Below are positions 10,822 through 21,822 of a stretch of DNA of 64,000 nucleotides, piece after piece. The stretch is taken from positions 3,479,001 to 3,543,000 of the forward strand of contig NC_134684.1 of assembly GCF_024713945.1 (NCBI RefSeq), read 5' to 3'. Position numbers and translations under genes: made by a program. Every line of letters begins with the position of its first letter. The stretch's first letter is position 1. This stretch comes from Dermatophagoides farinae. Its lineage: Eukaryota; Arthropoda; Arachnida; Sarcoptiformes; Pyroglyphidae. The notes beneath the pieces are model-generated. The model was given only the letters and a program-made list of their open reading frames with translations. It made no database searches and was not told where the DNA came from.

Positions 10822-12049
10822 TTATTTTTTTATTGGATCCAAAATTTTTTTCTCGCCAAAATATGCTAATCGAGCCATTTCACCAAAAGTTCGATTATAA
10901 TTTCCAATATTATATTCGTTAAAATAACGAAATCGATTTCCATCACTTTTGTTTGGTACCAGATATGATCGATGGCGTTCCAACAAATGAATTGTATAGT
11001 ATTGTGCTTGCCAATGTGGATTCATTTGATTGTATAACATTTCAACAAGATTGTCAACACCAAATTCATTTCGAACTCGATGAACTAGATTTGGAGACGA
11101 TTCAAGTATATGTTTGGTTGGAAATTCTCCAGCATTATAGTACCAAAGATCAGCCTTATAATTGTGATATGAATCATACCAAAGACGAAGGAATCGTGCA
11201 TTTTTATGACAAATAAGCACCTGTGTTCCTATAGTGAATAGAATATAACGATTGATTGTCGATTATTGATTAAACAATCGATCGTTTTATTTCATTTTGT
11301 TTCAATCATACATGAAATTGAATTTTTACATACCTAAGTATTGATTTTCTGGCCAACCGATCACAAATTCATAACGACGAAATTTATGTAATGGTTTGAC
11401 AACATAGACATCATTATCCAGATATATGCCGCCATATTTTCGTAATACACGAAATCTAGCTATATCTGATGCATGATAAATTGATGATAATTTACGATCA
11501 AAAATATATCTTGGCCTTGGTATTTTGTTCAGGTAAATTCTAGTATTTATCATTTTACTTGAATTTAATTCAATAATTTTTTCCCAATATTTTCCTCGTA
11601 ATTTTTTCCGATCACTATGTATCATTATTAATTTAGGTTTATGATGACGAACAGTAGACATGATTGATATCAATGTTATAAAATCAAAAAATGGATTCTC
11701 CAATTGAATGTAATGTACAATATCTGGTACAATGTATTCGTTGAAACCTATGAATTTAAACAAATGAATATATTGCTTGATATTAATATATCGAATTAAA
11801 AGAAAAAAACGAACCAGTCACATTATTCGAATTGGCCGAATCAAATTCCAAATGGCTATGCTCATAATCAATCATAGCGAATAATGGATAATTGTCAAAT
11901 TTATTTGATTTAATTTTATCATTAAATCCAATGCCAGTATAGATAAATATAATGACGATAAACACAGAAAAAATGGCAAATATCCATTGAAATTTTTTTC
12001 TTTTTGCAAAATTCATTCGATTATTATGGTGCAAAAATGAATAGTCCAT
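10822..12049 (-). CDS. DXD-motif glycosyltransferase, type II membrane protein
   Basis: Three minus-strand exons, 11815-12049, 11334-11747 and 10822-11228, give 351 residues. A short cytoplasmic tail is followed by one membrane helix (WIFAIFSVFIVIIFIYTGIG, about residues 23-42) and a lumenal domain. Key motifs are VPDIVHYIQLEN, the donor-binding DXD segment RKYGGIYLDNDVYVVKPL, IGWPENQYLGTQVLICHKN and LWYYNAGEFPTKHIL. This is the layout of the Gly_transf_sug (family 32-like) enzymes that include alpha-1,4-galactosyl- and N-acetylglucosaminyltransferases. The donor and acceptor sugars cannot be read from the sequence. It lies 125 bp upstream of the heparan sulfate sulfotransferase on the same strand. 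A shared role in Golgi glycan building is possible but unproven. Confidence 0.88.
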
Positions 12050-12504
12050 TATTCTGAAATTTACAAATCATCATGTTCTAAAATCTCACCTGTTTATGGT
12101 CATTCCTGATTTTTATCATATATATGAAAAAAAACCTGTTTTATGATTTCAATTTCATTCATTCATTGGCTACATTTTGTTGGTAATATATGTGAGAAAG
12201 ATAACAAAACAAAAAAAAACTTTGTTAATTTTAATGTTTTGACTACATAATAATAATGATTTTATTATTGAAAAAACCTCTAAAACTAGAAAAATACACT
12301 AGAGGTACAAAAAATTTTGACTACATATCTAATTTTCTCTTTATTTTTTTTTATTTATCAAACTAATAGATAATCAATATTGAATGGTAAATAACTTCAA
12401 AAACAAATAAGATAATTTCAAGTATGATGGATAGCTCTTGATATAAATTTCGATGCCCTAACATAAAACAAATATTAAACCAAATTCATCTCTATGAGAA
12501 AATC
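12050..12504. promoter_or_regulatory. Divergent intergenic region
   Basis: 455 bp separate the start codons of the minus-strand glycosyltransferase and the plus-strand sterol reductase, so it must carry both upstream regions. It is AT-rich. I see no specific promoter motif I would defend. Confidence 0.4.
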
Positions 12505-13963
12505 ATGAAAACAATGTTGTCGTTGATACAAAACATTTACCATCGCTTAATTCGTGAAACGATTATTCCTTTATTGCTTTTAATCATCTCACCGAATGTA
12601 GCTATTTTATTACCATACATTGTCATCTATCGAAAAGCTGAATTAATCGAAACGTTCAAAAAACATTCAGTATGGAATCTTACGAAACATGTATGGTCTT
12701 CAGTCGATTTGTAAGTGTTTAGTTACTTTCGAAACAAATCATATAATCAATTACAATGTAATTATTACCATTTTAGTTTTGATGGCGAATGTTGGTCAAT
12801 AGTTATCATCGCATTAATCTGGGCTTTACTTTCATTGTTAATATTACCGGGGAAAAAATATTATGGACCACCAACAATAAATAATTATCGTCCTCAATAT
12901 TGGCAAACTGGATTCAAATTTTATCTAATTTCAATGACCATTACCATACCGTTAATATGGCACTATTCTGTATTACATTTGTATTACAAAATTCCCAATC
13001 TTATTGCCATCCTAGTAGTTTTTGGTTTTGTATTCTGTGTATTTTTGTATCTCAAAGGTAAGTGGGGATTTTAAATGTTTAAAGTTCTATTATAATTATC
13101 GTAATCAAGGTTTGATCGCACCGGATCCTGGCTTGTACGATATGACTGGAAATCCAATATTTGATTTTTATTGGGGAATTGAATTGTATCCACAATTGGG
13201 TGAATATATTAGCCTTAAAGCTATGATTAATTCTCGTTTCGGATTATGGATATGGCAATTGATTGTTTTGATATGCTGGAAAGCTCATTATGAACTCTAC
13301 AATAGTCAATATGGGAAAGGAAATATAATTTTTCCAATGACAACGACAACATTGTTGACAACAATTTATCTAGCAAAATTCTATTATTGGGAAGATGGAT
13401 ATATGCAGACTATAGATATTTGTGTGGATCGATTTGGATTTTATATAGCTTGGGGCTGTATTGCAGCTGTACCTGGTTTTTTCACTTTGCCTAGTCTTTA
13501 TCTTGTCAAACATTCACCTAATATGAATTTTATTGCCATTATCAATCTATTCATCTTTATATTGGGTTTATTTTCAATATTTGCAAATTATTATACCGAT
13601 TATCAACGACAATTAGTCCGACAAACTGATGGTGATTGTTTGATTTGGTCAAAAAAACCTGTTCTTATCCGAGCTAAATACAAGGATTCAAATAATGTTG
13701 AACGAAATTCCGTTCTATTAGCATCCGGATCATGGGGTATGGCTCGTCATTTAAACTATCTATTCGAATTGTTAATCGCATTTGCTTTTGGTGCTCCAGC
13801 ATTGGCTACAAGTATAATACCGTATCTATATTTTTTGTTCATTTTCATTCTCATTATTCATCGAACCATGCGAGATGATGATAAATGTTCAAAAAAATAT
13901 GGACGTTATTGGCAAGAATATTGCCAGCTGGTTCCATATAAAATTGTGCCCTACATATTTTAG
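12505..13963 (+). CDS. DHCR7-like: 7-dehydrocholesterol reductase-like sterol reductase
   Basis: Three exons, 12505-12710, 12777-13057 and 13110-13963, give 446 residues with 8-9 hydrophobic helices. Diagnostic blocks of the sterol delta7/delta14-reductase (ERG4/ERG24) family are GLYDMTGNPIFDFYWGIEL, YWEDGYMQTIDICVDRFGFY, RQTDGDCLIWSKKP, ASGSWGMARHLNYLFELL and the C-terminus DKCSKKYGRYWQEYCQLVPYKIVPYIF (given here only to show the family tail). The TDGDCLIWSKKP block and the ICVDRFG region favour DHCR7 over the delta14-reductases (TM7SF2, lamin B receptor). The family reduces the C7-C8 double bond of 7-dehydrocholesterol with NADPH in the ER membrane. The exon-3 acceptor ends in AAG, less usual than CAG or TAG. 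The next gene, IFT56, starts only about 170 bp downstream. Confidence 0.9.
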
Positions 13964-14135
13964 TTTTTTTCTCACACACATTCAATCAATACAATTATGT
14001 TTCCATAGCAATACCAAACATATGTGCACATGAACATTGACTATAGTGAAGAAAATATCTAATATAAACAAAACGCACTTTTCATTTCCGCACTTGATGA
14101 TTATTATAATCGTTTGATAGAATAAAAAAATAAAA

Positions 14136-16220
14136 ATGGTAATTCTAATGATGATGCCTAAAATTCTGAATAATTTAAACACTTTTTAAATTTGAATATT
14201 TTCAGATTTTATCCCGATACAATTTAAAACAATCATCTTCCAAAAATAATGTAGATCATAATAATGTAAATAAGAATAAAACAAATTTAATACCATCGTT
14301 TGAAGAGTTTGTAAACAAAAGAGATTATGTCGGCATATTGACATTGATTGAGGTAAGTTTTTTTTTCTTAAAGATTTGTTTGTGGCTTATGATGATGTTT
14401 ATGATATTGATATGATTAGTGTAATGCTGGACCGTATAAAAACAATATGATAAAGAATGAATTTTGGCGAGCATTCGCTCATTTCCGTCTTGGTGAATAT
14501 AAAAAAGCAATGGAAACGTATGATAAAATTAAACGTAGTAGTAGTAGTAAAGAATTAATAGATTCACAACAAATTGCCAATATTGAATTATTATCATGTT
14601 GTTGTAAATTCTATATGGGTGAATTTATTGATCAGAAATTCATTGAAACTTATGATGGCCCAAATAAATTATTGGCCGAAAGGCTGAAAATTTATCTGGA
14701 TCTAAAAAATGATGAACCAACCATCGAATCTATGGATCGTATACAGAAGATTTTGTCGAAAACTGTCGAAGATCAACTATGTCTGGCATCGGTACATTTT
14801 TATCGGAATCAATATCAAGAAGCAATCGATATTTATAAAAAAATTCTTCTTGAAGAGAAAAATTATATTGCTCTAAATGTTTATATTGCTCTTTGTTATT
14901 ATCTACTCGATTATTATGATGTTAGTCAAGAGGTATTAACATTATATTTGCAAAAACATCCGAAAAGTATTATTGCTAGCAATTTGAAAGCTTGTAACAA
15001 TTATAGATTGTACAATGGAACAACGGCCGAAATTGAGCTACGAAATCTGATTGAATCATTTCCTACGAATTTTTCCTATGCAAAAGATTTCATTCGACAT
15101 AATCTGGTAGTATTTCTCAATGGCGAAGGTGCTTATCAAGTGTTGCCATCGTTGATGACCACTATTCCTGAGGCAAAATTAAATCTGACAATATTTTATC
15201 TCAAAAATGGTAAGTTCACAATGATCACAATGATTTCTAGGTGCTAATGAATTTCCAATTATAGATAAAAATGATGAAGCCGATAATTTGATCAAAAATG
15301 TTGAACCTAAAATACCAATTGAATACATTCTAAAAGCAATAATCAATTCCAATATTGGACAAAGTCAAAATTCACATGAACATCTTAAGATTGCGCAGAA
15401 TTATTTTCAATTAGTTGGCAGTAGTCCGGCTGAATGTGATACTATTCAAGGTAGACAATGTATGGCATCATATTTCTTTTTGATACGACAATTCGAAGAA
15501 GTTGTTTTGTATCTTAGTTCGATTAAAAGTTATTTCTACAATGATGATGCATTCAATTTTAATTATGGCCAAGCTAAAATGATGATTCATTGTTTCAAAG
15601 AAGCTGAAGAAGCTTTTTTAATGATTGAAAATGAAAATCTTAAAAAAGATCTAGTCTACATTTGTTGCCTGACTCGTTGTTGTAAGTTGTTCATAATGGA
15701 TTTTTGAATTTTCATAATTCACAATAAATTAAATTCCATTTCAGTCATTATGAATGGTAAACCAACAAAAGCATGGGACATGTATTTAAAATATCAACAA
15801 TCAAAAGAATCGACAATTCTTTTACATCTAATCGCCAATGATTGTTATAAGGTATTTTGATATTTTCATTCCAAATAATCTCATAATCTATTTGTTTCTT
15901 TTTTCATTGTCAAAGATGGGACATTTTCTTGTAGCTCTTCGTGCTTTTGATGTATTGGAAAAATTGGACAAAAGTCCTGAATATTGGGAAGGAAAACGTG
16001 GTGCTGCAGCTGGAGTATTGCAAATGATTATTAATAAACATGATCCAATGTAAGTAATTTAAACATAATATTTTAAATTGATCAAATTCATCAAAATATT
16101 TTTTTTTTTGTCATTTCCAGTGAACATCTTTATGAAGCCATAAAATTATTACGTACATCGACTAATCCACAGGCAAATCAAATGATAACAATAATGAAAA
16201 ATTATTCACATGAAATGTAA
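14136..16220 (+). CDS. IFT56: Intraflagellar transport protein 56 (TTC26/DYF-13)
   Basis: Seven coding exons: 14136-14138 (the start codon alone), 14206-14352, 14420-15209, 15265-15681, 15745-15851, 15916-16049 and 16121-16220. The product has 565 residues, close to the human length. TPR-type helices run through the whole protein. Family blocks include [121 protein letters not shown] and [17 protein letters not shown]56 is an IFT-B component that carries motility proteins and supports ciliary assembly. In an arthropod the likely sites are ciliated sensory neurons and, where flagellate, sperm. The microexon start is supported by the conserved M-x-LSR beginning of the family. BBS4 follows 170 bp downstream on the same strand. 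Confidence 0.95.
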
Positions 16221-16390
16221 TGTTTGTAATTGAATCCATGATTCATAATAAACGGTTGCCATTGGTGACCGGATAGTTATTTTTCACAAAAAAAATAAAA
16301 ATAAAAACACAAAGCAAACGAATAAAATCAGATCAAAACCTTTTTTTTTTTTAATTTTCTTTTTGTATCTTCAAAACGATTCAAGAATCA
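16221..16390 (+). promoter_or_regulatory. Short spacer between two cilium genes
   Basis: Only 170 bp lie between the IFT56 stop and the BBS4 start. The spacer contains an AATAAA-like stretch (ATAATAAACG, and AAATAAAAATAAAA further on) that could end the first transcript, then a long T run before the BBS4 start. It must hold a polyadenylation site and promoter, or the two genes share a transcript. Confidence 0.45.
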
Positions 16391-17906
16391 ATGACAAAAA
16401 TTATGGCCACTACTACATCAACAATGGCAACGTCGAAATTCCCCAAAGAATTGTTACCATTTGAACGTTATAATTGGCTTTATCATTTACATTTCTTACG
16501 AAATGATTACAATGGATCTATTGAACAGATGAATCGATTACAAGTTGAAAGTGAATATTGTATATTTCTAAAAGGTTTGATTAAATTACGACAAGGTGAT
16601 GCAAAAAGTGCATTACAACAATTTAATCTATTGAAATCGATCAATAATACAACATATATAAAATCGATTGCACGATGTTTGTTAATATTGGGCAAACATC
16701 AAAATGTTTGTGATATAATCAAAGAAGTTGGTCTTAAAATTGCCCAACATGATTGGGAATTATGGACCTTGTATGGTTATGCATTACTATATCTTGGTTC
16801 AACATTGCAGGCAAAAGAAGCTTTTCAAAATGCATTACAAAATACCTGCCAAGTGGAACCATTCATCGCATTAGCTAAATGTCAAATTGCCGAAAAGGAT
16901 TATAAATCGGCCATTTTTGTCTTAAGAAGAGCCACAGAGTATGATTTAATTTGAATGTTTACATGTTATAATGTTTCATGATGATCATCATTTATAAATC
17001 ATATTATTTATTATGTATACAGAATATCACCAAATGATCTACACTTGGCAACCAAATTGGGCATTTTATTATATACGACAGGAATCGTTTCTAAAGGTAT
17101 TGAAAAGATTTATGAGGCTGATGGCCAAACGAATACACCGGATTTAGCGTTGACAATTGCTATGGGCACCATTTTACAAGAGATCAAACAAGATGTTGAT
17201 GGTGCTTTTCAACGTTATAGGCAATCGGATGTGTTTGAATGTCCAATATTGTGGAATAATCTTGGTATTTGTTTTGCAAGCAAAAGTAAATATGTTGCTG
17301 CCATAACCTGTTTGAAACGGGCATTCTTTTTACAGCCATTAGATTGGCGAATCAATTATAATCTTGGTCTTATCAATCTAAAATTGAAACAATATGCAAG
17401 TTCATTTCAATTCTTCAAAAATACTGTCGCCTTTTGTACGGTGCCGAATCCAAATCTATTAACATTGCTCGGTAATTACACATTCTATATCTATACTATT
17501 GATCGATGAAATTTTGTTTTTATCATCACAAAGTTTATTGATTTGTTTTGTATTATTAGCAATTTGTCTAGAATTTCTGAATGATATACCAAATTCATTG
17601 CAAGCACATCAAACTGCATGTAAATCAATTGAAAGTACTGGTGCCATTTCATTGATCAATTATGCTGTATTTCTATCTACAAATGATTATGAATTGAATA
17701 GAGAAAAAATAATTGAAATAATGATGGAATTTGAAAAATGTTGGCTAAAACGTAAAAATAATAACAATGAATTTGATGATAATATTATGAAAACGGCAAC
17801 AGCATTGGCAACACAATTGAATCTTTCAACTCATCTTTCCTGGTTAAAACCGAAAGAAATAACAACAACAACAACAACAACATCATCATCAGTGTCACAA
17901 AATTGA
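16391..17906 (+). CDS. BBS4: Bardet-Biedl syndrome 4 protein
   Basis: Three exons, 16391-16938, 17023-17471 and 17560-17906, give 447 residues. The protein is an array of TPR repeats beginning with LLPFERYNWLYHLHFLRNDY. It has the BBS4 signature blocks ILWNNLGICFASKSKYVAAI, TCLKRAFFLQPLDWRINYNL and GLINLKLKQYASSFQFF. BBS4 is a BBSome subunit that works in membrane-protein traffic at the ciliary base and at centriolar satellites. The C-terminus is shorter than in vertebrates (about 519 residues there) and ends in a Thr/Ser-rich tail. Met1 at 16391 and Met5 are both possible starts. Lying directly after IFT56 on the same strand, it forms a pair of ciliary genes. Confidence 0.95.
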
Positions 17907-19093
17907 TTTCATCTCATTATTATTTATAATACAATGTCAATGACTTTAACCCTGACAAATTTTCTACATTAGTCATTCTCTCGTAATCCGACCATCATCA
18001 TCATTATTCGACCTAAGTTCACCGATCATCAAATCTTATCGTTAAATTTTTTTCCATGTTGTCGTTGTATTTTCTTATATAGTCCATTGTATTGCTATGA
18101 CAACAATTTTTGACACACATTTGTCTTTCTTTTGTAAAATGAGAACAAAAAACAAAATCCTCACATCCATTGACTTACTATAATAATCATCAAAATACGT
18201 CAGTTCGAATACCGATTATAACGACATCTACAAACCTGTTCATGATGTCATTTTATTCTTTGTTGTTGTTATATTGCCCTCATCATCTTTTTCGTTGTTG
18301 TTTTTGTTTTTGTTGTTGTTTATCGCAACTCAACGAAAACAAGAACAGAAATCTCTATTTCTTTTTAATCTGATTGATTTTAGTTCACTGGCTGGCTGGC
18401 TTGTCTGATTAGTAGCTGGCCGGTTCGATGGCATAATAATTCATTCAATCAATCAATGAAGGACGAAAAAAAATTGACTTCAACTCTATTGAATATTAAT
18501 TGCCCATAACGTTGCCATTAAATCCATGATGATTAATCATCATGATTATCGTCAAGATATAATAATTCGATGTACTATGATTTAAAAAGAAAAAATGAAG
18601 AAGCAACCCTAACTCATGAACACATAATCGATAGTTGTGATTTGTTTATAACAACAAATTTTAGTTCATCCAAAATCCAATCACGCGCTCATTTTTTTTT
18701 GTTTTGTTTTATTTGTCTATCTTTTATGTGTATGTGTATAAATGTGCAATGATGATTGAAGCCAACAACACTAAAAACAAAAGAAACACCAACAACCAAT
18801 AATGAGTATCAATCAATATATTTATATATGTTGATGATGACAACCAGAGTAATGCTTGTATATGTATTGGATAAATCTCAATTGGATTTAATGTGATGTG
18901 GCGACTACTAAACAACGAAGAGAAGACTATAGCGATGATCATTTTTTTTAAAAACATAAATAAATAAACGACAGAAATCATCATCATCATATCATTTATT
19001 CAGTTTAACTTATTAGAATTCTATAATAGAATTCTGATTGAATCTTGATGAATTTGGAATTCTTTTATTCAACATAATAAATTATTATCAACA
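17907..19093. other. Intergenic region
   Basis: About 1.2 kb without a recognisable gene. It contains AT-rich unique sequence, short ATC/GAT runs and, at its right end, a perfect palindrome at 19015-19035. Confidence 0.5.
19015..19035. repeat. Perfect palindrome, 10-bp arms, 1-base centre
   Basis: AGAATTCTAT and ATAGAATTCT flank a single A. It lies about 60 bp upstream of the RalGPS start codon. It could be a chance AT-rich palindrome or a protein-binding site. Confidence 0.6.
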
Positions 19094-21531
19094 ATGCTGA
19101 GCGTAGCCGATTCATCATTTTCATCTGCCGTTGCAGCAGCCGCATCATCTCTATCATCATCATCATCATCGTCATCACTTCGTAGGAGTATTTCAACACC
19201 GACCACTTTATTCTCATTGAAAACACTCACATCTGAGGTAATTGATTTTTTTTCAATTATCATTGTTTTGCCGTTTCGATATAATAATTTAATATAAATT
19301 TTTTAAAATTAGGACTCAACCTCGGGAACGAATCGATTATGGACGCATAATTCAACATCAATTTCATTATATCGTTTAATGAATAAAATATCAGCCGAAA
19401 CATTTGCCAAACAATTGACTCTTATTGATTGGATCATTTTCTTGAAAATTAAACGTAATGAATTGAAACCAGGACAATGGACTGGTTCAATGAAACATGT
19501 ACTTTCACCAAATATTGTACTATTCACCAGACGATTTAATATTGTTACCTATTGGGCTATTGACGAGATACTTTGCCTTAAGACACCCAAACAACGTGCC
19601 GAAATGATTAGCTTTTTCATTAAATTAATCAATAATCTCATTGAAATTCATAATCTACATTCTAGTTATGCAATCAAATCAGCATTGAATAGTGCGTCCA
19701 TACATCGGTTAGAGAAAACCTGGAATGTAAGTCATTCGTTGATTTAATAAAATTTTGTTAATTAATTGATTTGTGTTTTTTGTTATTAGTGTTTGAGCAA
19801 AAAAGATCGTCAATGTTTCGAAAAGATTGATGCATTGTTTTCCGAATCAGATAATAGTAATAAATTACGAACATTTATGGAAATGGCCATTAAACAAACG
19901 AAAAATTCAAATTGTATACCTAATCTGGCCACCTATCTACGTGATATCATCCATATTGATAGCGCTTTTCCACAAAGCGATACTCAACGAGCCAATCTTC
20001 GACACGAAAAACTTGAATCAATATACACTTTCATCGAAAAATGTCAACAATCTAGTTATGGCAAGTCATCATTAGTCATTTAGAGTTTAATGATTTTTTT
20101 TTTCATTTCATTTATCATACAAAAATTAATTCATTGACATTTTTATACACAAAAAAATAGATGAAATTGAAATCGAAGAAGACGTGCACAAATATCTAGT
20201 CTCATTACGATATATTGAAGAATTGCAAAAATTTCGCGAAGATGATTATTTCAAGTATGTTTATTTTTTTGTTGTTGTTAATTATTTGCCAAATTTATTA
20301 TCAATTAATTAATTTCATCTAAAAAATAGGACATCATTAAAATTAGAGCCAGATCCTAATATTGAATCAAGAAATAATTATCAACAAAAAAAACTAAGCT
20401 ATCTGCGTTTTAGTAGCCATTATGATATCAGAGCTTTACAACAACAAAGTGATCCTTCATCATCATCATCATCATCATCAGCAGCATCAGCATCAGCATA
20501 TCATCAACAGAATCAATCTACATTGGAATTGAATAATTCTGATTATGTGGGTTTATTGAACAAATCTTTTAATGGTGAAAGTTTAAAAAATAGTAAAGAA
20601 TTATCGATTAGTAGTGATTTTAAACCTGGTCATCGAAAAACTTATAGCCTTGAGACGAATCTTTATCTATCAACTAATAATATTCAAAACGTTGTAAATA
20701 ATAAAAACAGTAATAATAATAATAATAATAATCAATGCTCATCATCATCATCACCAATAAACAATAGATCATCAAAAAATCTCAAAATGAATCTCATTGA
20801 CGATAGTCCTATCATAATCAATAATGATCCAATAATTAATACTTATCAAGTTAGTCATGTATATAACAAACGGGATAAAAAACCAACACTGGAAATGTTT
20901 AAAAGAAAATCGGAAGAATCTTATTTGTCGCCCAATGGTGGTGGTATCACTAACCTTGAAGATTGGAATACTGTTTATCCGGATCGTTATGAACGATGGA
21001 CATATACGGATAAAGATATTATACATAAAGGTTGTGTAAATAGAAAGACTGTGTTGAAAGATAAAAAGAAACCTCCGGTAAGTCATATCAAAAATACATA
21101 ATAACATTGGTCATCATTATTAATATAATGGTTATTCGATCAATAGTTTTCATTCTGGACAAATTATCATCTACGATTGACCAGTGATTCATTGCTTTTT
21201 TTCAATAGTAAATCAAATAATCAACTTAAAGAGGTATTAATTAATTGATAATAAGCCTGTTTAAATTTTTAATATTTAAATTTGAATTTGATTTTTTTTA
21301 CATTAGACACCGAATCTTCGAGCATGTAAAAAATTTCCTTTATTAGAATGGTCAGTTTTCGATAATGGTAACATCAATCAACATTCGAACAAAACAACAA
21401 ATGTATTCACATTGGCTGATCATTCATGTTCAACCATATACAAAATTAGAACGTTGACCGAAACAGAAGCCAAAGATTGGATTCGATTGATTAAACAGGC
21501 TACTAATAATCTTCGACAATTTTATATTTGA
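19094..21531 (+). CDS. RALGPS: Ral guanine nucleotide exchange factor of the RalGPS type
   Basis: Seven exons: 19094-19237, 19313-19726, 19790-20060, 20161-20254, 20330-21077, 21147-21233 and 21307-21531. The product has 660 residues. After a Ser-rich N-terminus, a RasGEF (CDC25) catalytic domain spans about residues 70-310: SAETFAKQLTLIDW, LFTRRFNIVTYWAIDEIL, RAEMISFFIKLINNLIEIHN, ALNSASIHRLEKTWN and RYIEELQKFREDDYF. The middle region is Ser/Asn-rich and contains HRKTYSLETN, matching a conserved RalGPS phosphosite-like segment. A C-terminal PH domain (about 545-655) starts at HKGCVNRKTVLKDKKKPP and ends with TEAKDWIRLIKQA. RalGPS proteins activate Ral GTPases at membranes through the PH domain. 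I see no clear PxxP motif in the linker, unlike vertebrate members. Intron 20061-20160 uses a GC donor. Confidence 0.93.
20061..20160 (+). other. Candidate GC-AG intron in RalGPS
   Basis: Exon phase requires the exon to end TAT-G and the next to begin AT-GAA. The only donor giving this join is GCAAGT at 20061, with the acceptor AATAG ending at 20160. GC-AG introns are a known minor class with otherwise strong donor consensus, as here. Confidence 0.8.
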
Positions 21532-21822
21532 AGACACGTTTGAAATTTGTCCAATTTTTTTTTTGATAAATGATGATGTGCCTTTTCCATTGTCCGATTT
21601 TGTTTGTATGTATGCATAAAACAAAAACAAATTGTCCCCGTAACAAACAAATGAATTATCAGGTAATATTAAATTAGATGATCACAAAATAAATGAAACG
21701 GAATGTTTAATTAATTGAACTGATGCTTTATGTGCAAATCAATATATATAATAGATTTATTACCAAAAAAAAATCAAGTAAATGCTTATAAAAATTAGGC
21801 TTATATAATTATTTTATCATCA

